Assembly: GCA_025846845.1 (NCBI GenBank)
Contig: JAOYTL010000001.1
Coordinates: forward strand, 248,001 to 312,000
Origin: Alloboseaceae bacterium BT-24-1
Lineage (GTDB): Bacteria > Pseudomonadota > Alphaproteobacteria > Rhizobiales > Beijerinckiaceae
Length of the DNA stretch: 64,000 nt
Reading direction: 5' to 3'
Shown: piece by piece, positions 45,699-54,638 of the stretch
Layout: each line of letters opens with the position of its first letter
How positions within the stretch are numbered: position 1 is the first letter of the stretch
Notes under the pieces: model-generated
Told to the model about the DNA's origin: nothing
Databases searched by the model: none
Seen by the model: the letters and a program-made list of their open reading frames with translations, nothing else
Made by a program: the position numbers and the translations under genes

Positions 45699-47873
45699 TC
45701 AGCCCTTGATCAGGCCTGCGGCGCGGGCCCATTTGTACTTGGCGCCGAGCACCTCGACGGGCGTCTCCGTGGTGTACGGATAGGCCACGATGCCGTGGTC
45801 GTAGAGCTTCTCGCAGGCCTTCTCGACCTCGACGTCGCCGACCAGCGAGGCGACGATCGGCTTGTCGATGCCCTTTGCGCGAGCCTCGGTGACGACCTCG
45901 ATCATCTTGTCGGCGAAGACGAGCGGCGGGGTCACGATCGTGTGCCAGTAGCCGAGGATGAGCGCATGGATGCGCTCGTCTTTGAGGCCGAGACGGACCG
46001 TGTTCTGGTAGGTCAGCGGCGGTTCGCCGCCGGTGATGTCGACCGGGTTACCGGCCGCGCCGAAGGGCGGGATGAACTTGCGGAAGGCGGCGTCGAGATC
46101 ATCCGGCATCTTCATCAGCGTCAGGCCGTTGTCGAAGCAGGCGTCCGAGAGCAGCACGCCGGAGCCGCCGGCGCCGGTGATGATCAGCACGTTCTCGCCC
46201 TTCGGCGCCGGCAGGACCTGCACGCCGCGGGCATATTCGAGCATGCCGCGCAGCGAGGGCGCGCGGATGACGCCCGAAGCCTTGAGGATGTCGTCATAGA
46301 TCTTGTCGTTGCCGGCGAGTGCGCCGGTATGCGAGGCGGCGGCCTTGGCGCCATAAGCGGTGCGGCCAGCCTTGAGCACGATCACCGGCTTCTTCTTCGA
46401 GACGCGCTCGGCGACCTCGGAGAAAGCGCGGCCGTCCTTCAGGTCCTCGCAGTGCATCGCGATCACCGAGGTGTTCGGATCCTGCTCGAAGAAGGTCAGC
46501 AGGTCGTCCTCGTCGAGGTCCGACTTGTTGCCGAGACCGACGATCGCCGAGACGCCCATCTTGGTCGAGCGGGCGAAACCGATGATCGACATGCCGACGC
46601 CGCCGGATTGCGAGGACAGGGCTGCCTTGCCCTTGACGTCGAAGGCCGTGCAGAAGGTCGCGCAGAGGTTCTCCGGCGTATAGTAGAAGCCGTAGATGTT
46701 CGGCCCCATGATCCGGACATTGTACTTGCGGGCGGTCGCCAGCAGCTCTTCCTGCAGTTCGGGCTCGCCCGACTCGGCGAAGCCCGAGGGGATCATCACC
46801 GTGCCGGGAACGCCCTTGCGGCCGACCTCGTCCATGGCGCCGTTGCAGAGCTTGGCCGGCACGGCGAAGACCGCGACATCGACCTCGCCGTCATAGTCGA
46901 GGATCGACTTGTAGGCCTTGATGCCCTCGATCGTGTCGGCCTTCGGATGCACGGGAACGATCGTGCCCCTGTAGCCGCCATTGATCAGATTCCTCATCAC
47001 CGAATTGCCGATCTTGCCGGCTTCGTTCGATGCGCCGATCACCGCCACGGCCTTCGGATGGAAGATGCGGTTCATCGCCTTGACGATGCTGTCCTGATCC
47101 GGGCGGAAGCGCTCCTTGCGCGCCTCGAAATTGCAGACGATGCGAGCATCGACCGCGGTCGCGCCGGATTTCGTCGCGAAGACGGGGTTGAGGTCGAGCT
47201 CCTCGATCTCCGGGAAATCGTCGAGCAGCGCCGAGACCTGGACGAGGATCGAGGCAAGCGCGCCGCGGTCGACGGCTTCGCTGCCGCGCACACCGTTGAG
47301 CATCTCCTGGGCCTTGATCGAGCCGATCATGTCCAGAGCCTGCGCTTCGTTGACCGGCGCGAGGCGGAAGGTCAGGTCCTTCAGCACCTCGACGAGGATG
47401 CCGCCGAGGCCGAAGGCGACGAGTTTGCCGAAGGAGGGATCGGTGATCGCGCCGACCAGCGTCTCAGTCGCGCCCGTAGGCAGCATCTGCTGGACCTGGA
47501 TGCCCTCGATCTTGGCATCGGCCTTGTATTTGCGGGCATTGGCCAGGATCGTGTCATGAGCGGCGCGGGCCTCGGCATCGCTCTTGACGCCGACGATCAC
47601 GCCGCCGGCATCGGTCTTGTGCAGGATGTCGGCGGACACGATCTTCATGACGACGGGATAGCCCATGCCGCCGGCGAGCCTGGCGGCCTCGTCGGCCGAT
47701 TTGGCGAGGCCTTCCTTGGGCAGCGGGATGTCGTAGGCGTCGCAAACCAGCTTGGCCTCCGGGGCCGTCAGACTGGTGCGGCCATCGGCCTTGACGCCGT
47801 CCAGGACCTTGCGGACCGTCGCCTGATCGACGGTTGTTTCGCGCGGCTTAATCTTGAGGGCTGCCTGGGTCAT
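45699..47873 (-). CDS. ADP-forming acyl-CoA synthetase, fused beta-alpha
   Basis: 724 residues from the ATG at 47873 after GGGAGGAAG. Residues about 10-235 are an ATP-grasp domain (YPVVMKIVSADILHKTDAGG; ELDLNPVFA) and about 245-710 are the CoA-binding and ligase part (FHPKAVAVIGASNEAGKIG; phosphohistidine loop SHTGALAGND). This is the acetyl-CoA synthetase (ADP-forming) family; ATP-grasp comes first, whereas many fused members have it last. The substrate may be acetate, formate, oxalate or another small acid. Operator site 3 lies upstream and the formate dehydrogenase operon diverges from it. Confidence 0.87.
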   Translation of the reverse strand: MTQAALKIKPRETTVDQATVRKVLDGVKADGRTSLTAPEAKLVCDAYDIPLPKEGLAKSADEAARLAGGMGYPVVMKIVSADILHKTDAGGVIVGVKSDAEARAAHDTILANARKYKADAKIEGIQVQQMLPTGATETLVGAITDPSFGKLVAFGLGGILVEVLKDLTFRLAPVNEAQALDMIGSIKAQEMLNGVRGSEAVDRGALASILVQVSALLDDFPEIEELDLNPVFATKSGATAVDARIVCNFEARKERFRPDQDSIVKAMNRIFHPKAVAVIGASNEAGKIGNSVMRNLINGGYRGTIVPVHPKADTIEGIKAYKSILDYDGEVDVAVFAVPAKLCNGAMDEVGRKGVPGTVMIPSGFAESGEPELQEELLATARKYNVRIMGPNIYGFYYTPENLCATFCTAFDVKGKAALSSQSGGVGMSIIGFARSTKMGVSAIVGLGNKSDLDEDDLLTFFEQDPNTSVIAMHCEDLKDGRAFSEVAERVSKKKPVIVLKAGRTAYGAKAAASHTGALAGNDKIYDDILKASGVIRAPSLRGMLEYARGVQVLPAPKGENVLIITGAGGSGVLLSDACFDNGLTLMKMPDDLDAAFRKFIPPFGAAGNPVDITGGEPPLTYQNTVRLGLKDERIHALILGYWHTIVTPPLVFADKMIEVVTEARAKGIDKPIVASLVGDVEVEKACEKLYDHGIVAYPYTTETPVEVLGAKYKWARAAGLIKG

Positions 47874-47961
47874 GATGCACTTCCTCCCATGGAATTTTCT
47901 TTTGCTGAGCCATCGTCGGGCCGCCCGCGTGTTTCGCCGCGTCGGCCCAGTCGGGTTCTTA

Positions 47962-47980
47962 TTGGTATTTGGCATGCCAA
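47962..47980. promoter_or_regulatory. GntR-type operator, site 3
   Basis: TTGGTAT-N5-ATGCCAA, one mismatch between arms, in the same layout as the other four sites. It lies 89 bases upstream of the acyl-CoA synthetase start codon on the minus strand. Confidence 0.65.
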
Positions 47981-48068
47981 TTCGCGTCGCTGTCAAGAGG
48001 GGGAATGACGGCTCGAATCCGCGGAGCGGAGTAAACGTATGCGGCTCAGCGAGAGAGGGTTGTTACAA

Positions 48069-48089
48069 TCTGGCATTATGCATGCCAGA
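48069..48089. promoter_or_regulatory. GntR-type operator, site 4
   Basis: TCTGGCAT-N5-ATGCCAGA with perfect 8-base arms, 111 bases before the formate dehydrogenase beta start codon. It differs from site 1 only in the 5-base spacer, strong evidence for one regulator acting on both. Confidence 0.75.
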
Positions 48090-48199
48090 GGTTGGCACCT
48101 TGGAATCTTTCGGATAACCTCGCGTTTCGCCGCAAGTGCCGGGATAACGGCACAAGGCAGACGGGATCCCGGTTCCGGAGTGGGAGGATATTTCGGCCG

Positions 48200-49921
48200 A
48201 TGAGTGGACAGCACGACCAGCACAACCACAATGTCCACGCCTTCGAGCATCCGGGCCTTGGCCGGAAGCGCGCCAGATCGACACCGAAGGGGCGGCAGGT
48301 CGAACCTCGCGCGCTGCAGGAGATCGCGGAGCTGCTTGGCGAGCGCCCGCGCCGGCGCGACCTCCTGATCGAGCATCTTCATCTGATCCAGGACCGCTAC
48401 CACCAGATCGCGGCGGCGCATCTTGCAGCGCTCGCCGAGGAGATGCGGCTATCCTTCGCGGAGGTCTTCGAGACCGCGACCTTCTACGCCCATTTCGACA
48501 TCGTGAAGGAAGGCGAGCCCGCGCTCCCGCCGCTGACCGTGCGCGTCTGCGACAGCCTGACCTGCGCGATGCATCGCTCGGAAGAGCTGCTCGAAAGCCT
48601 GACCAGCGCCGTCGGCCCGTCGGTCCGGGTCGTTCGGGCGCCCTGCGTCGGGCTGTGCGATCAGGCCCCCGTGGCCGAAGTCGGCCATCATTTCATCCAT
48701 GCCGCGACCACGCAGAGCGTCTTCGCCGCGATCGAGGCGGGTGACACCCACCCGCATATGCCCGATTACGTCGACTACGACGCCTATCGCGCCAGCGGCG
48801 GCTATGCGCTGCTGGGTAGCCTGCGCTCCGGCGAGCGCAGCGTCGATTCGATCCTGTCCATTCTCGACGATTCCGGATTGCGCGGGCTCGGCGGGGCCGG
48901 CTTCCCGACGGGCCGCAAATGGCGCGCCGTGCTCGGCGAGCCTGGTCCGCGCCTGATGGCGGTCAACGGCGACGAGGGCGAGCCGGGCACCTTCAAGGAC
49001 CGGCACTACCTCAACACCGATCCGCACCGCTTTCTCGAAGGCACCCTGATCGGTGCCCACGTCGTCGAGGCGGACGAGGTCTACATCTATATCCGCGACG
49101 AGTATCCGGTGGCGCGCGAAATCCTGGCGCGCGAGATCGCCAAGCTGCCGGAAGGCGGGCCGGCGATCCATCTGCGGCGCGGGGCAGGGGCCTATATCTG
49201 CGGTGAGGAATCGTCCCTGCTCGAAAGCCTCGAAGGCAAGCGCGGCCTGCCACGCCACAAGCCGCCCTATCCGTTCCAGGTCGGCCTCTTCGGTCGGCCG
49301 ACCCTCATCAACAATGTCGAGACGCTCTACTGGATCCGCGACATCGTCGAGAAGGGCAATGGCTGGTGGAACTCCCATGGCCGGAACGGCCGCACCGGCC
49401 TGCGCAGCTATTCGGTCTCGGGCCGGGTTAGGGAGCCCGGTGTCAAGCTCGCCCCGGCCGGCGTCACCATCCGCGAGCTGATCGAGGAATTCTGCGGCGG
49501 CATGCAGGACGGCCACCGTTTCCGTGCCTATCTGCCGGGCGGCGCCTCCGGCGGAATCCTGCCCGCCGCGATGGACGACATCCCGCTCGATTTCGGCACG
49601 CTGGAGAAGCATGGCTGCTTCATCGGCTCGGCTGCCGTGGTGGTGCTCTCCGAACAGGACGACATGCGCGCCGCCGCGCTCAACCTGATGCGCTTCTTCG
49701 AGGATGAGAGCTGCGGGCAGTGCACGCCCTGCCGCGCCGGGACGCAGAAGGCGGTGATGCTGATGCAGCGCCCGATCTGGAACCAGGAGTTGCTCGGCGA
49801 GCTCTCGCAGGCGATGCGCGACGCCTCGATCTGCGGGCTCGGCCAGGCGGCGGCGAACCCGCTGACCTGCGTGATGCGTTACTTCCCGGAGGAATTCATG
49901 ACGAGGGATGCCGCAGAATGA
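48200..49921 (+). CDS. fdh1B: NAD-dependent formate dehydrogenase beta subunit (NuoE-NuoF fusion)
   Basis: 573 residues from the ATG at 48200. Residues about 30-180 are a NuoE-like thioredoxin-fold 2Fe-2S domain (CDSLTCAMH; CVGLCDQAP) and the rest is NuoF-like, with NADH/FMN motifs GGAGFPTGRKW and GAGAYICGEESSLLESLEG and the 4Fe-4S motif ESCGQCTPCRAGT. It takes electrons from the catalytic subunit to NAD. Size and fusion match the beta subunit of the tungsten-containing FDH1 of M. extorquens. It overlaps the alpha gene by four bases (ATGA). Confidence 0.93.
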   Translation: MSGQHDQHNHNVHAFEHPGLGRKRARSTPKGRQVEPRALQEIAELLGERPRRRDLLIEHLHLIQDRYHQIAAAHLAALAEEMRLSFAEVFETATFYAHFDIVKEGEPALPPLTVRVCDSLTCAMHRSEELLESLTSAVGPSVRVVRAPCVGLCDQAPVAEVGHHFIHAATTQSVFAAIEAGDTHPHMPDYVDYDAYRASGGYALLGSLRSGERSVDSILSILDDSGLRGLGGAGFPTGRKWRAVLGEPGPRLMAVNGDEGEPGTFKDRHYLNTDPHRFLEGTLIGAHVVEADEVYIYIRDEYPVAREILAREIAKLPEGGPAIHLRRGAGAYICGEESSLLESLEGKRGLPRHKPPYPFQVGLFGRPTLINNVETLYWIRDIVEKGNGWWNSHGRNGRTGLRSYSVSGRVREPGVKLAPAGVTIRELIEEFCGGMQDGHRFRAYLPGGASGGILPAAMDDIPLDFGTLEKHGCFIGSAAVVVLSEQDDMRAAALNLMRFFEDESCGQCTPCRAGTQKAVMLMQRPIWNQELLGELSQAMRDASICGLGQAAANPLTCVMRYFPEEFMTRDAAE

Positions 49922-52692
49922 CCCAGGGCATCAGTTTCGAACTGAACGGCGAGCGCGTCGAGGCCGCCTATGGCGAGACGATCTGGCAGGTGGCGCAGCG
50001 GCTCGGCACCGCGATCCCGCATCTGTGCTACTCGCCGGAGCCCGACTACCGGGCCGACGGCAATTGCCGCGTTTGCATGGTCGAGATCGAGGGCGAGCGC
50101 GTCCTTGCCGCCTCCTGCATGCGCAAGCCGACCGTCGGCATGAAGGTCCATACCGGGACCGAGCGGGCCGAGAAGGCCCGCAAGATGGTGATGGAGCTGC
50201 TCGTGGCCGATCAGCCGGCACGCGAGACTTCCCACGATCCGACCTCGAAATTCTGGAACTGGGCCGACAGGACCGGCGTCACCGAAAGCCGCTTTCCCGC
50301 GGTCGAGCGCTGGAGTTCAGACGTCAGCCATACCGCGATGAGCGTCAATCTCGACGCCTGCATCCAGTGCGGCCTGTGCGTGCGGGCCTGCCGCGAGGTC
50401 CAGGTCAACGACGTGATCGGCATGGCCTATCGCAGTGCCGGTACCAAGATCGTCTTCGACTTCGACGACCCGATGGGCCAGTCGACCTGCGTCGCCTGCG
50501 GCGAGTGCGTGCAGGCCTGCCCGACCGGGGCGCTGATGCCCTCGGCCTTTCTCGACGAGAACCAGACCCGCACCGTCTGGGCGGACAAGAAGGTCGATTC
50601 GCTTTGTCCCTATTGCGGTGTCGGCTGCCAGGTCACCTACAACGTCAAGGATGAGGCGATCGTCTACGCGGAAGGGCGCGACGGGCCGGCCAACCGCAAC
50701 CGGCTCTGCGTCAAGGGCCGTTTCGGCTTCGACTACATCCATCACCCGCATCGGCTGACCAAGCCGCTGGTGCGGCTGCCGAACATGCTCAAGGACGCCC
50801 GCGACCAGGTCGACCCCGCCAACCCCTGGACGCATTTCCGCGAAGCCTCCTGGGAGGAGGCGCTCGATCTCGCGGCAAACGGGCTCAACCGCGTCCGCGA
50901 CGGGAAGGGCCGCAAGGCGCTCGCCGGCTTCGGCTCGGCCAAGGGCTCGAACGAGGAGGCCTATCTCTTCCAGAAGCTGGTGCGTACCGGCTTCGGTTCC
51001 AACAATGTCGACCACTGCACCAGGCTCTGCCACGCCTCCTCGGTGGCGGCGCTGATGGAGGGCGTCAATTCCGGCGCCGTCACCGCACCGTTCGCGGCCG
51101 CGCTCGACGCCGAAGTGATCATCGTCATCGGCGCCAACCCGACCGTGAACCATCCGGTCGCGGCGACCTTCCTCAAGAACGCCGCCAAGAAGGGCGCCAA
51201 GCTCGTCATCATGGACCCGCGTGGGCAGGCGCTTTCGCGTCATGCCTGGAAACACCTCGCCTTCAAGCCGGGCAGCGACGTCGCCATGTTGAACGCGCTG
51301 CTGCACACCATCATCACCGAGGGCCTGACCGACGAGCAGTACATCGCCGGTTACACGGAGGGCTATGAGCGGCTGAAGGAGAGCATCCAGGCCTTCCCGC
51401 CGGAAAAGATGGCGGCGGTCTGCGGCATCCCGGCCGAGGAGCTGAGGCAAGTCGCGCGCGCCTATGCCCGCTCACGCGCCTCGATCATCTTCTGGGGCAT
51501 GGGCATCAGCCAGCACATCCACGGCACTGACAATGCCCGCTGCCTGATCGCGCTCGCGATGGTGACCGGCCAGATCGGCCGGCCCGGCACCGGCCTGCAC
51601 CCGCTGCGCGGCCAGAACAACGTCCAGGGGGCCTCCGATGCCGGCCTGATCCCGATGGTCTATCCGGACTACCAGTCGGTCGAGAAGGCGGAGGTGCGCA
51701 AGATCTTCGAGGATCTCTGGGGCCAGTCGCTCGATCCGAAGAAGGGCCTCACCGTCGTCGAGATCATGAACGCGATCCACGCCGGTGAGATCAACGGGAT
51801 GTATATCGAGGGCGAGAATCCGGCGATGTCGGACCCGGACCTCAACCATGCCCGCGAGGCGCTGGCCATGCTCGACCATCTGGTCGTGCAGGACCTGTTC
51901 CTGACCGAGACCGCCTTCCACGCCGATGTCGTGCTGCCGGCCTCCGCCTTCGCCGAGAAGGTCGGCACCTTCACCAATACCGACAGGCGCGTTCAGATGG
52001 CCCGCCAGGTCGTGCGCCCGCCGGGCGAGGCCCGACAGGACTGGTGGATCATCCAGGAGGTCGCCCGGCGGATGGGCTGCGACTGGCGCTATGGCGGCCC
52101 GGCCGATGTCTTCGCCGAGATGGCGAAGGTGATGCCGTCCTTCCGCAACATCACCTGGGAGCGGCTGGAGCGGGAAGGGGCCGTGACCTATCCGGTCGAC
52201 GGGCCGGACCAGCCCGGCAACGAGATCATCTTCGCGCAGGGATTTCCGACCGAGAGCGGGCGGGCCAGGATCGTGCCGGCCAAGATCGTCGCGCCTGACG
52301 AACTGCCGGATGACGAGTACCCGATGGTGCTGTCGACCGGGCGCGTGCTCGAGCACTGGCATACCGGCTCGATGACGCGGCGCGCCGGCGTCCTCGACGA
52401 TCTCGAGCCGGAAGCCGTGGCGCTGATGTCGCCACGCGATCTGGGGCGCCTCGGCATTGCGCCCGGGGGCTTCGTCAGGCTGGAGACGCGCCGCGGCGCG
52501 ATCGCGGTGAAGGTGCGCTCCGACCGCGACGTGCCGCAGAACATGGTGTTCCTGCCGTTCTGCTATGCCGAGGCTGCGGCCAACCTTCTGACCAATCCGG
52601 CGCTCGACCCCTTCGGCAAGATCCCGGAGTTCAAGTTCTGCGCCGTCAGGGCGCGTCCCGTCGAGGAGGCGCTGATCACCGCGGCGGAGTGA
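49918..52692 (+). CDS. fdh1A: Formate dehydrogenase alpha (catalytic) subunit, two-subunit FDH1 type
   Basis: 924 residues. Order of domains: 2Fe-2S ferredoxin-like (HLCYSPEPDYRADGNCRVC), two 4Fe-4S clusters (CIQCGLCVRACREV; CVACGECVQACP), the N-terminal 4Fe-4S of the molybdopterin domain (CPYCGVGC), then the bis-MGD catalytic part with metal-ligand Cys and catalytic His in VDHCTRLCHASS, so Cys rather than selenocysteine. It oxidises formate to CO2. Length and two-subunit layout match M. extorquens FDH1, which uses tungsten; the metal here cannot be read from sequence. No fdhD or cofactor genes are near. Confidence 0.93.
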   Translation: MTQGISFELNGERVEAAYGETIWQVAQRLGTAIPHLCYSPEPDYRADGNCRVCMVEIEGERVLAASCMRKPTVGMKVHTGTERAEKARKMVMELLVADQPARETSHDPTSKFWNWADRTGVTESRFPAVERWSSDVSHTAMSVNLDACIQCGLCVRACREVQVNDVIGMAYRSAGTKIVFDFDDPMGQSTCVACGECVQACPTGALMPSAFLDENQTRTVWADKKVDSLCPYCGVGCQVTYNVKDEAIVYAEGRDGPANRNRLCVKGRFGFDYIHHPHRLTKPLVRLPNMLKDARDQVDPANPWTHFREASWEEALDLAANGLNRVRDGKGRKALAGFGSAKGSNEEAYLFQKLVRTGFGSNNVDHCTRLCHASSVAALMEGVNSGAVTAPFAAALDAEVIIVIGANPTVNHPVAATFLKNAAKKGAKLVIMDPRGQALSRHAWKHLAFKPGSDVAMLNALLHTIITEGLTDEQYIAGYTEGYERLKESIQAFPPEKMAAVCGIPAEELRQVARAYARSRASIIFWGMGISQHIHGTDNARCLIALAMVTGQIGRPGTGLHPLRGQNNVQGASDAGLIPMVYPDYQSVEKAEVRKIFEDLWGQSLDPKKGLTVVEIMNAIHAGEINGMYIEGENPAMSDPDLNHAREALAMLDHLVVQDLFLTETAFHADVVLPASAFAEKVGTFTNTDRRVQMARQVVRPPGEARQDWWIIQEVARRMGCDWRYGGPADVFAEMAKVMPSFRNITWERLEREGAVTYPVDGPDQPGNEIIFAQGFPTESGRARIVPAKIVAPDELPDDEYPMVLSTGRVLEHWHTGSMTRRAGVLDDLEPEAVALMSPRDLGRLGIAPGGFVRLETRRGAIAVKVRSDRDVPQNMVFLPFCYAEAAANLLTNPALDPFGKIPEFKFCAVRARPVEEALITAAE

Positions 52693-52856
52693 AGCTCGGT
52701 GAGTGGCGCATTGCGCGAGATGTCATAGGGCAGGGCGCACCCGCCGGGCGCGGCCATCGGCATGGCGGAAGCGCGCGGCGCGGTTCCGGTCGGAAATCAG
52801 CACATCCGGGACGGCCCATCAGTGCTGGCCGGCGGCCGAAACATCTCGTCACCCGA

Positions 52857-52898
52857 GAAAAATAAGGCGGGCCGGGCGTTGCAGCGCCCGGCCCGCCT
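52857..52898 (-). terminator. Terminator after tctB
   Basis: A perfect stem AGGCGGGCCGGGCG / CGCCCGGCCCGCCT with a 6-base loop; on the minus strand it is followed by TTATTTTT. It ends the tctA-tctC-tctB unit 20 bases past the tctB stop. Confidence 0.88.
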
Positions 52899-52917
52899 GA
52901 TGCGCGGTGAGACAGGA

Positions 52918-53430
52918 TCAGTAACCGAGGGCGGCTTCCAGCGGCCCCTTGGGCAGCGGCACCAGGAACCAGACCTCGAACATCATGAAATTGACGATTG
53001 CGATGCCGAGCGAGACGGCCAGGGCCTTCCACACTGGAAACTTGCCGAAGAACACCATGAAGGTCCCGATATAGATCGCGGCCGAGACGTAGATGCCGAT
53101 GTAGTTTGTCGCCAGTACGAAGAGGACGGCGGGAACGAAGATCGCGGCCATGCGCTTGATGCCCGGAATGGTCGTCGCGGTCCTCTCGCCCTCCGGCGTC
53201 CGCGGCAGCGCCTGAGCCAGATTGACGAGGGAGGCAATGCCCATCGCCACGACGATGTAGAACGGGAACAGCCCGGGTTGTGGTCCCTCGTTCGGCTTCC
53301 AGGCGATGCCGAGGCGCAGGCTGTCGGTTATCACGATCGCCGCGACGATCAGGAAGAAGATCGCGACCGCGATGTCCAAGGTGCGATAGCTGACGAGCGG
53401 ACTGCCTTCGGCTTCTTCGTTGCTGCTCAT
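52918..53430 (-). CDS. tctB: Tripartite tricarboxylate transporter small membrane subunit TctB
   Basis: 170 residues with four hydrophobic segments (DIAVAIFFLIVAAIVITDSL; FPFYIVVAMGIASLVNLAQA; and two more). TctB is the small membrane subunit of the tripartite tricarboxylate transporter family and pairs with TctA. It is last in the minus-strand unit tctA-tctC-tctB, just before the terminator. Confidence 0.87.
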   Translation of the reverse strand: MSSNEEAEGSPLVSYRTLDIAVAIFFLIVAAIVITDSLRLGIAWKPNEGPQPGLFPFYIVVAMGIASLVNLAQALPRTPEGERTATTIPGIKRMAAIFVPAVLFVLATNYIGIYVSAAIYIGTFMVFFGKFPVWKALAVSLGIAIVNFMMFEVWFLVPLPKGPLEAALGY

Positions 53431-53530
53431 TGTCTTGCTCCTGGCTGGGGTGCGCTGCCGGCGCGCCAGCTCCGCGATGGTTGGCTGGTCGGAGCGCGAT
53501 CGATTGCGTCGCGCTCCGCTGCTGTCAGAC

Positions 53531-54550
53531 TCACTGCGTGGCGAGGAAGCCGGCCTTCTTCATCAGGTCGGAATGCAGCGTCTCAGCGCTCACGAGCCAC
53601 TTCTCGTAGTCGGCGCCGGTCATCACGGTTTGGTTGAAGGCACCCTTCTCCATGAATTCCTTCCAATCCGGCGTCGCCATCACCTTCTTGAGCAGCTCGA
53701 CATAGAAATTCACCTGAGCCGGCGTCGCGTTCTTTGTGGTGAAGATGCCGCGCAGCATCTGGTACTCGACCGGCAGGCCCGATTCCTTGCAGGTCGGGAT
53801 GTCGCTCCAGGCTTCCTTGTCGGTGACCTTGGTGGTGTAGGTCGAGCGCTGCGCATCGAAGATGCAGAGCGGCCTGAGCTGGCCGGCCCGCCATTGGCCG
53901 ACGGCCTCGATCGGGTTGTTCACGGTCGAGTCGACATGGTTGCCGACGAGCTGAACCGCCACCTGCCCGCCGCCCGAATAGGGCACGTAGGTGAACTTCT
54001 TGCCGCCGGTCTGCTGCTCGATCGCCGCCGTGACGATCTGGTCTTCCTGCTTCGAACCGGTGCCGCCCATCTTGAACTGGCGGTCGTCGCCGGCCTTCAC
54101 CGCGTCGATATACTCCTTGGCCGTCTTGTAGGGCTTCTCGCTGTTCACCCACAGGACGAACTGGTCGAGCGCCAGCATTGCGACCGGCTTCATGTCCTTC
54201 CAGTTGAACGGCGAGCCGGTGCCGAGCGGCGTCGTGAACAGATTCGACAGTGTGATCGTGATCTTGTGCGGGTCGCTGGCGCTGGCCTTCATCTCAAGGA
54301 AGCCTTCGGCGCCTGCACCGCCGGCCTTGTTGATCACGATGAGCGGCTGTTTCATCAGGTTGTGCTTTTGGACGACGCCCTGGATGAAGCGCGCCATCTG
54401 GTCGGCGCCGCCGCCGGTACCCGCCGGGATGACCAGTGTCACGGGCTTGGTCGGTTCCCAGCTCTGCGCCCAGGTAGGTGAGGTCAGGCAGGCGCTCGCC
54501 GCCAGCGCTGCCGCAATTGTCTTGGCCTTCGACATTTCCCTTCGGATCAT
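53531..54550 (-). CDS. tctC: Tripartite tricarboxylate transporter substrate-binding protein TctC
   Basis: 339 residues from the ATG at 54550, after GGGAGGAAG; 54565 and 54535 are alternatives. A signal peptide (AAALAASACLTSPTWAQ) precedes a Bug/TctC receptor fold with the typical WEPTKPVTLVIPAGTGGGADQMARFI. It captures a carboxylate in the periplasm. Bug receptors bind many mono-, di- and tricarboxylates. As the only importer in the locus, oxalate is the likely ligand (inference). Confidence 0.9.
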   Translation of the reverse strand: MIRREMSKAKTIAAALAASACLTSPTWAQSWEPTKPVTLVIPAGTGGGADQMARFIQGVVQKHNLMKQPLIVINKAGGAGAEGFLEMKASASDPHKITITLSNLFTTPLGTGSPFNWKDMKPVAMLALDQFVLWVNSEKPYKTAKEYIDAVKAGDDRQFKMGGTGSKQEDQIVTAAIEQQTGGKKFTYVPYSGGGQVAVQLVGNHVDSTVNNPIEAVGQWRAGQLRPLCIFDAQRSTYTTKVTDKEAWSDIPTCKESGLPVEYQMLRGIFTTKNATPAQVNFYVELLKKVMATPDWKEFMEKGAFNQTVMTGADYEKWLVSAETLHSDLMKKAGFLATQ

Positions 54551-54638
54551 CACGCTTCCTCCCATTATAGGCGGCTTTGTTGCCGCGTTGGTAAAGTCAT
54601 GAAGGCGAATATGTTGCGGGAACCGAGCCGGGCGGACG

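Larger units (their letters stand above)
47874..48199. other. Divergent control region between acyl-CoA synthetase and formate dehydrogenase
   Basis: 326 bases without a gene. It contains operator site 3 (47962-47980) nearer the acyl-CoA synthetase gene and operator site 4 (48069-48089) nearer the formate dehydrogenase operon, with centres 108 bases apart. Each probably overlaps its own promoter. Confidence 0.6.

Noticed and set aside
45618..48008. 796-codon open frame opposite the fused acyl-CoA synthetase gene
   Set aside because: Antisense shadow with biased composition and no domain.
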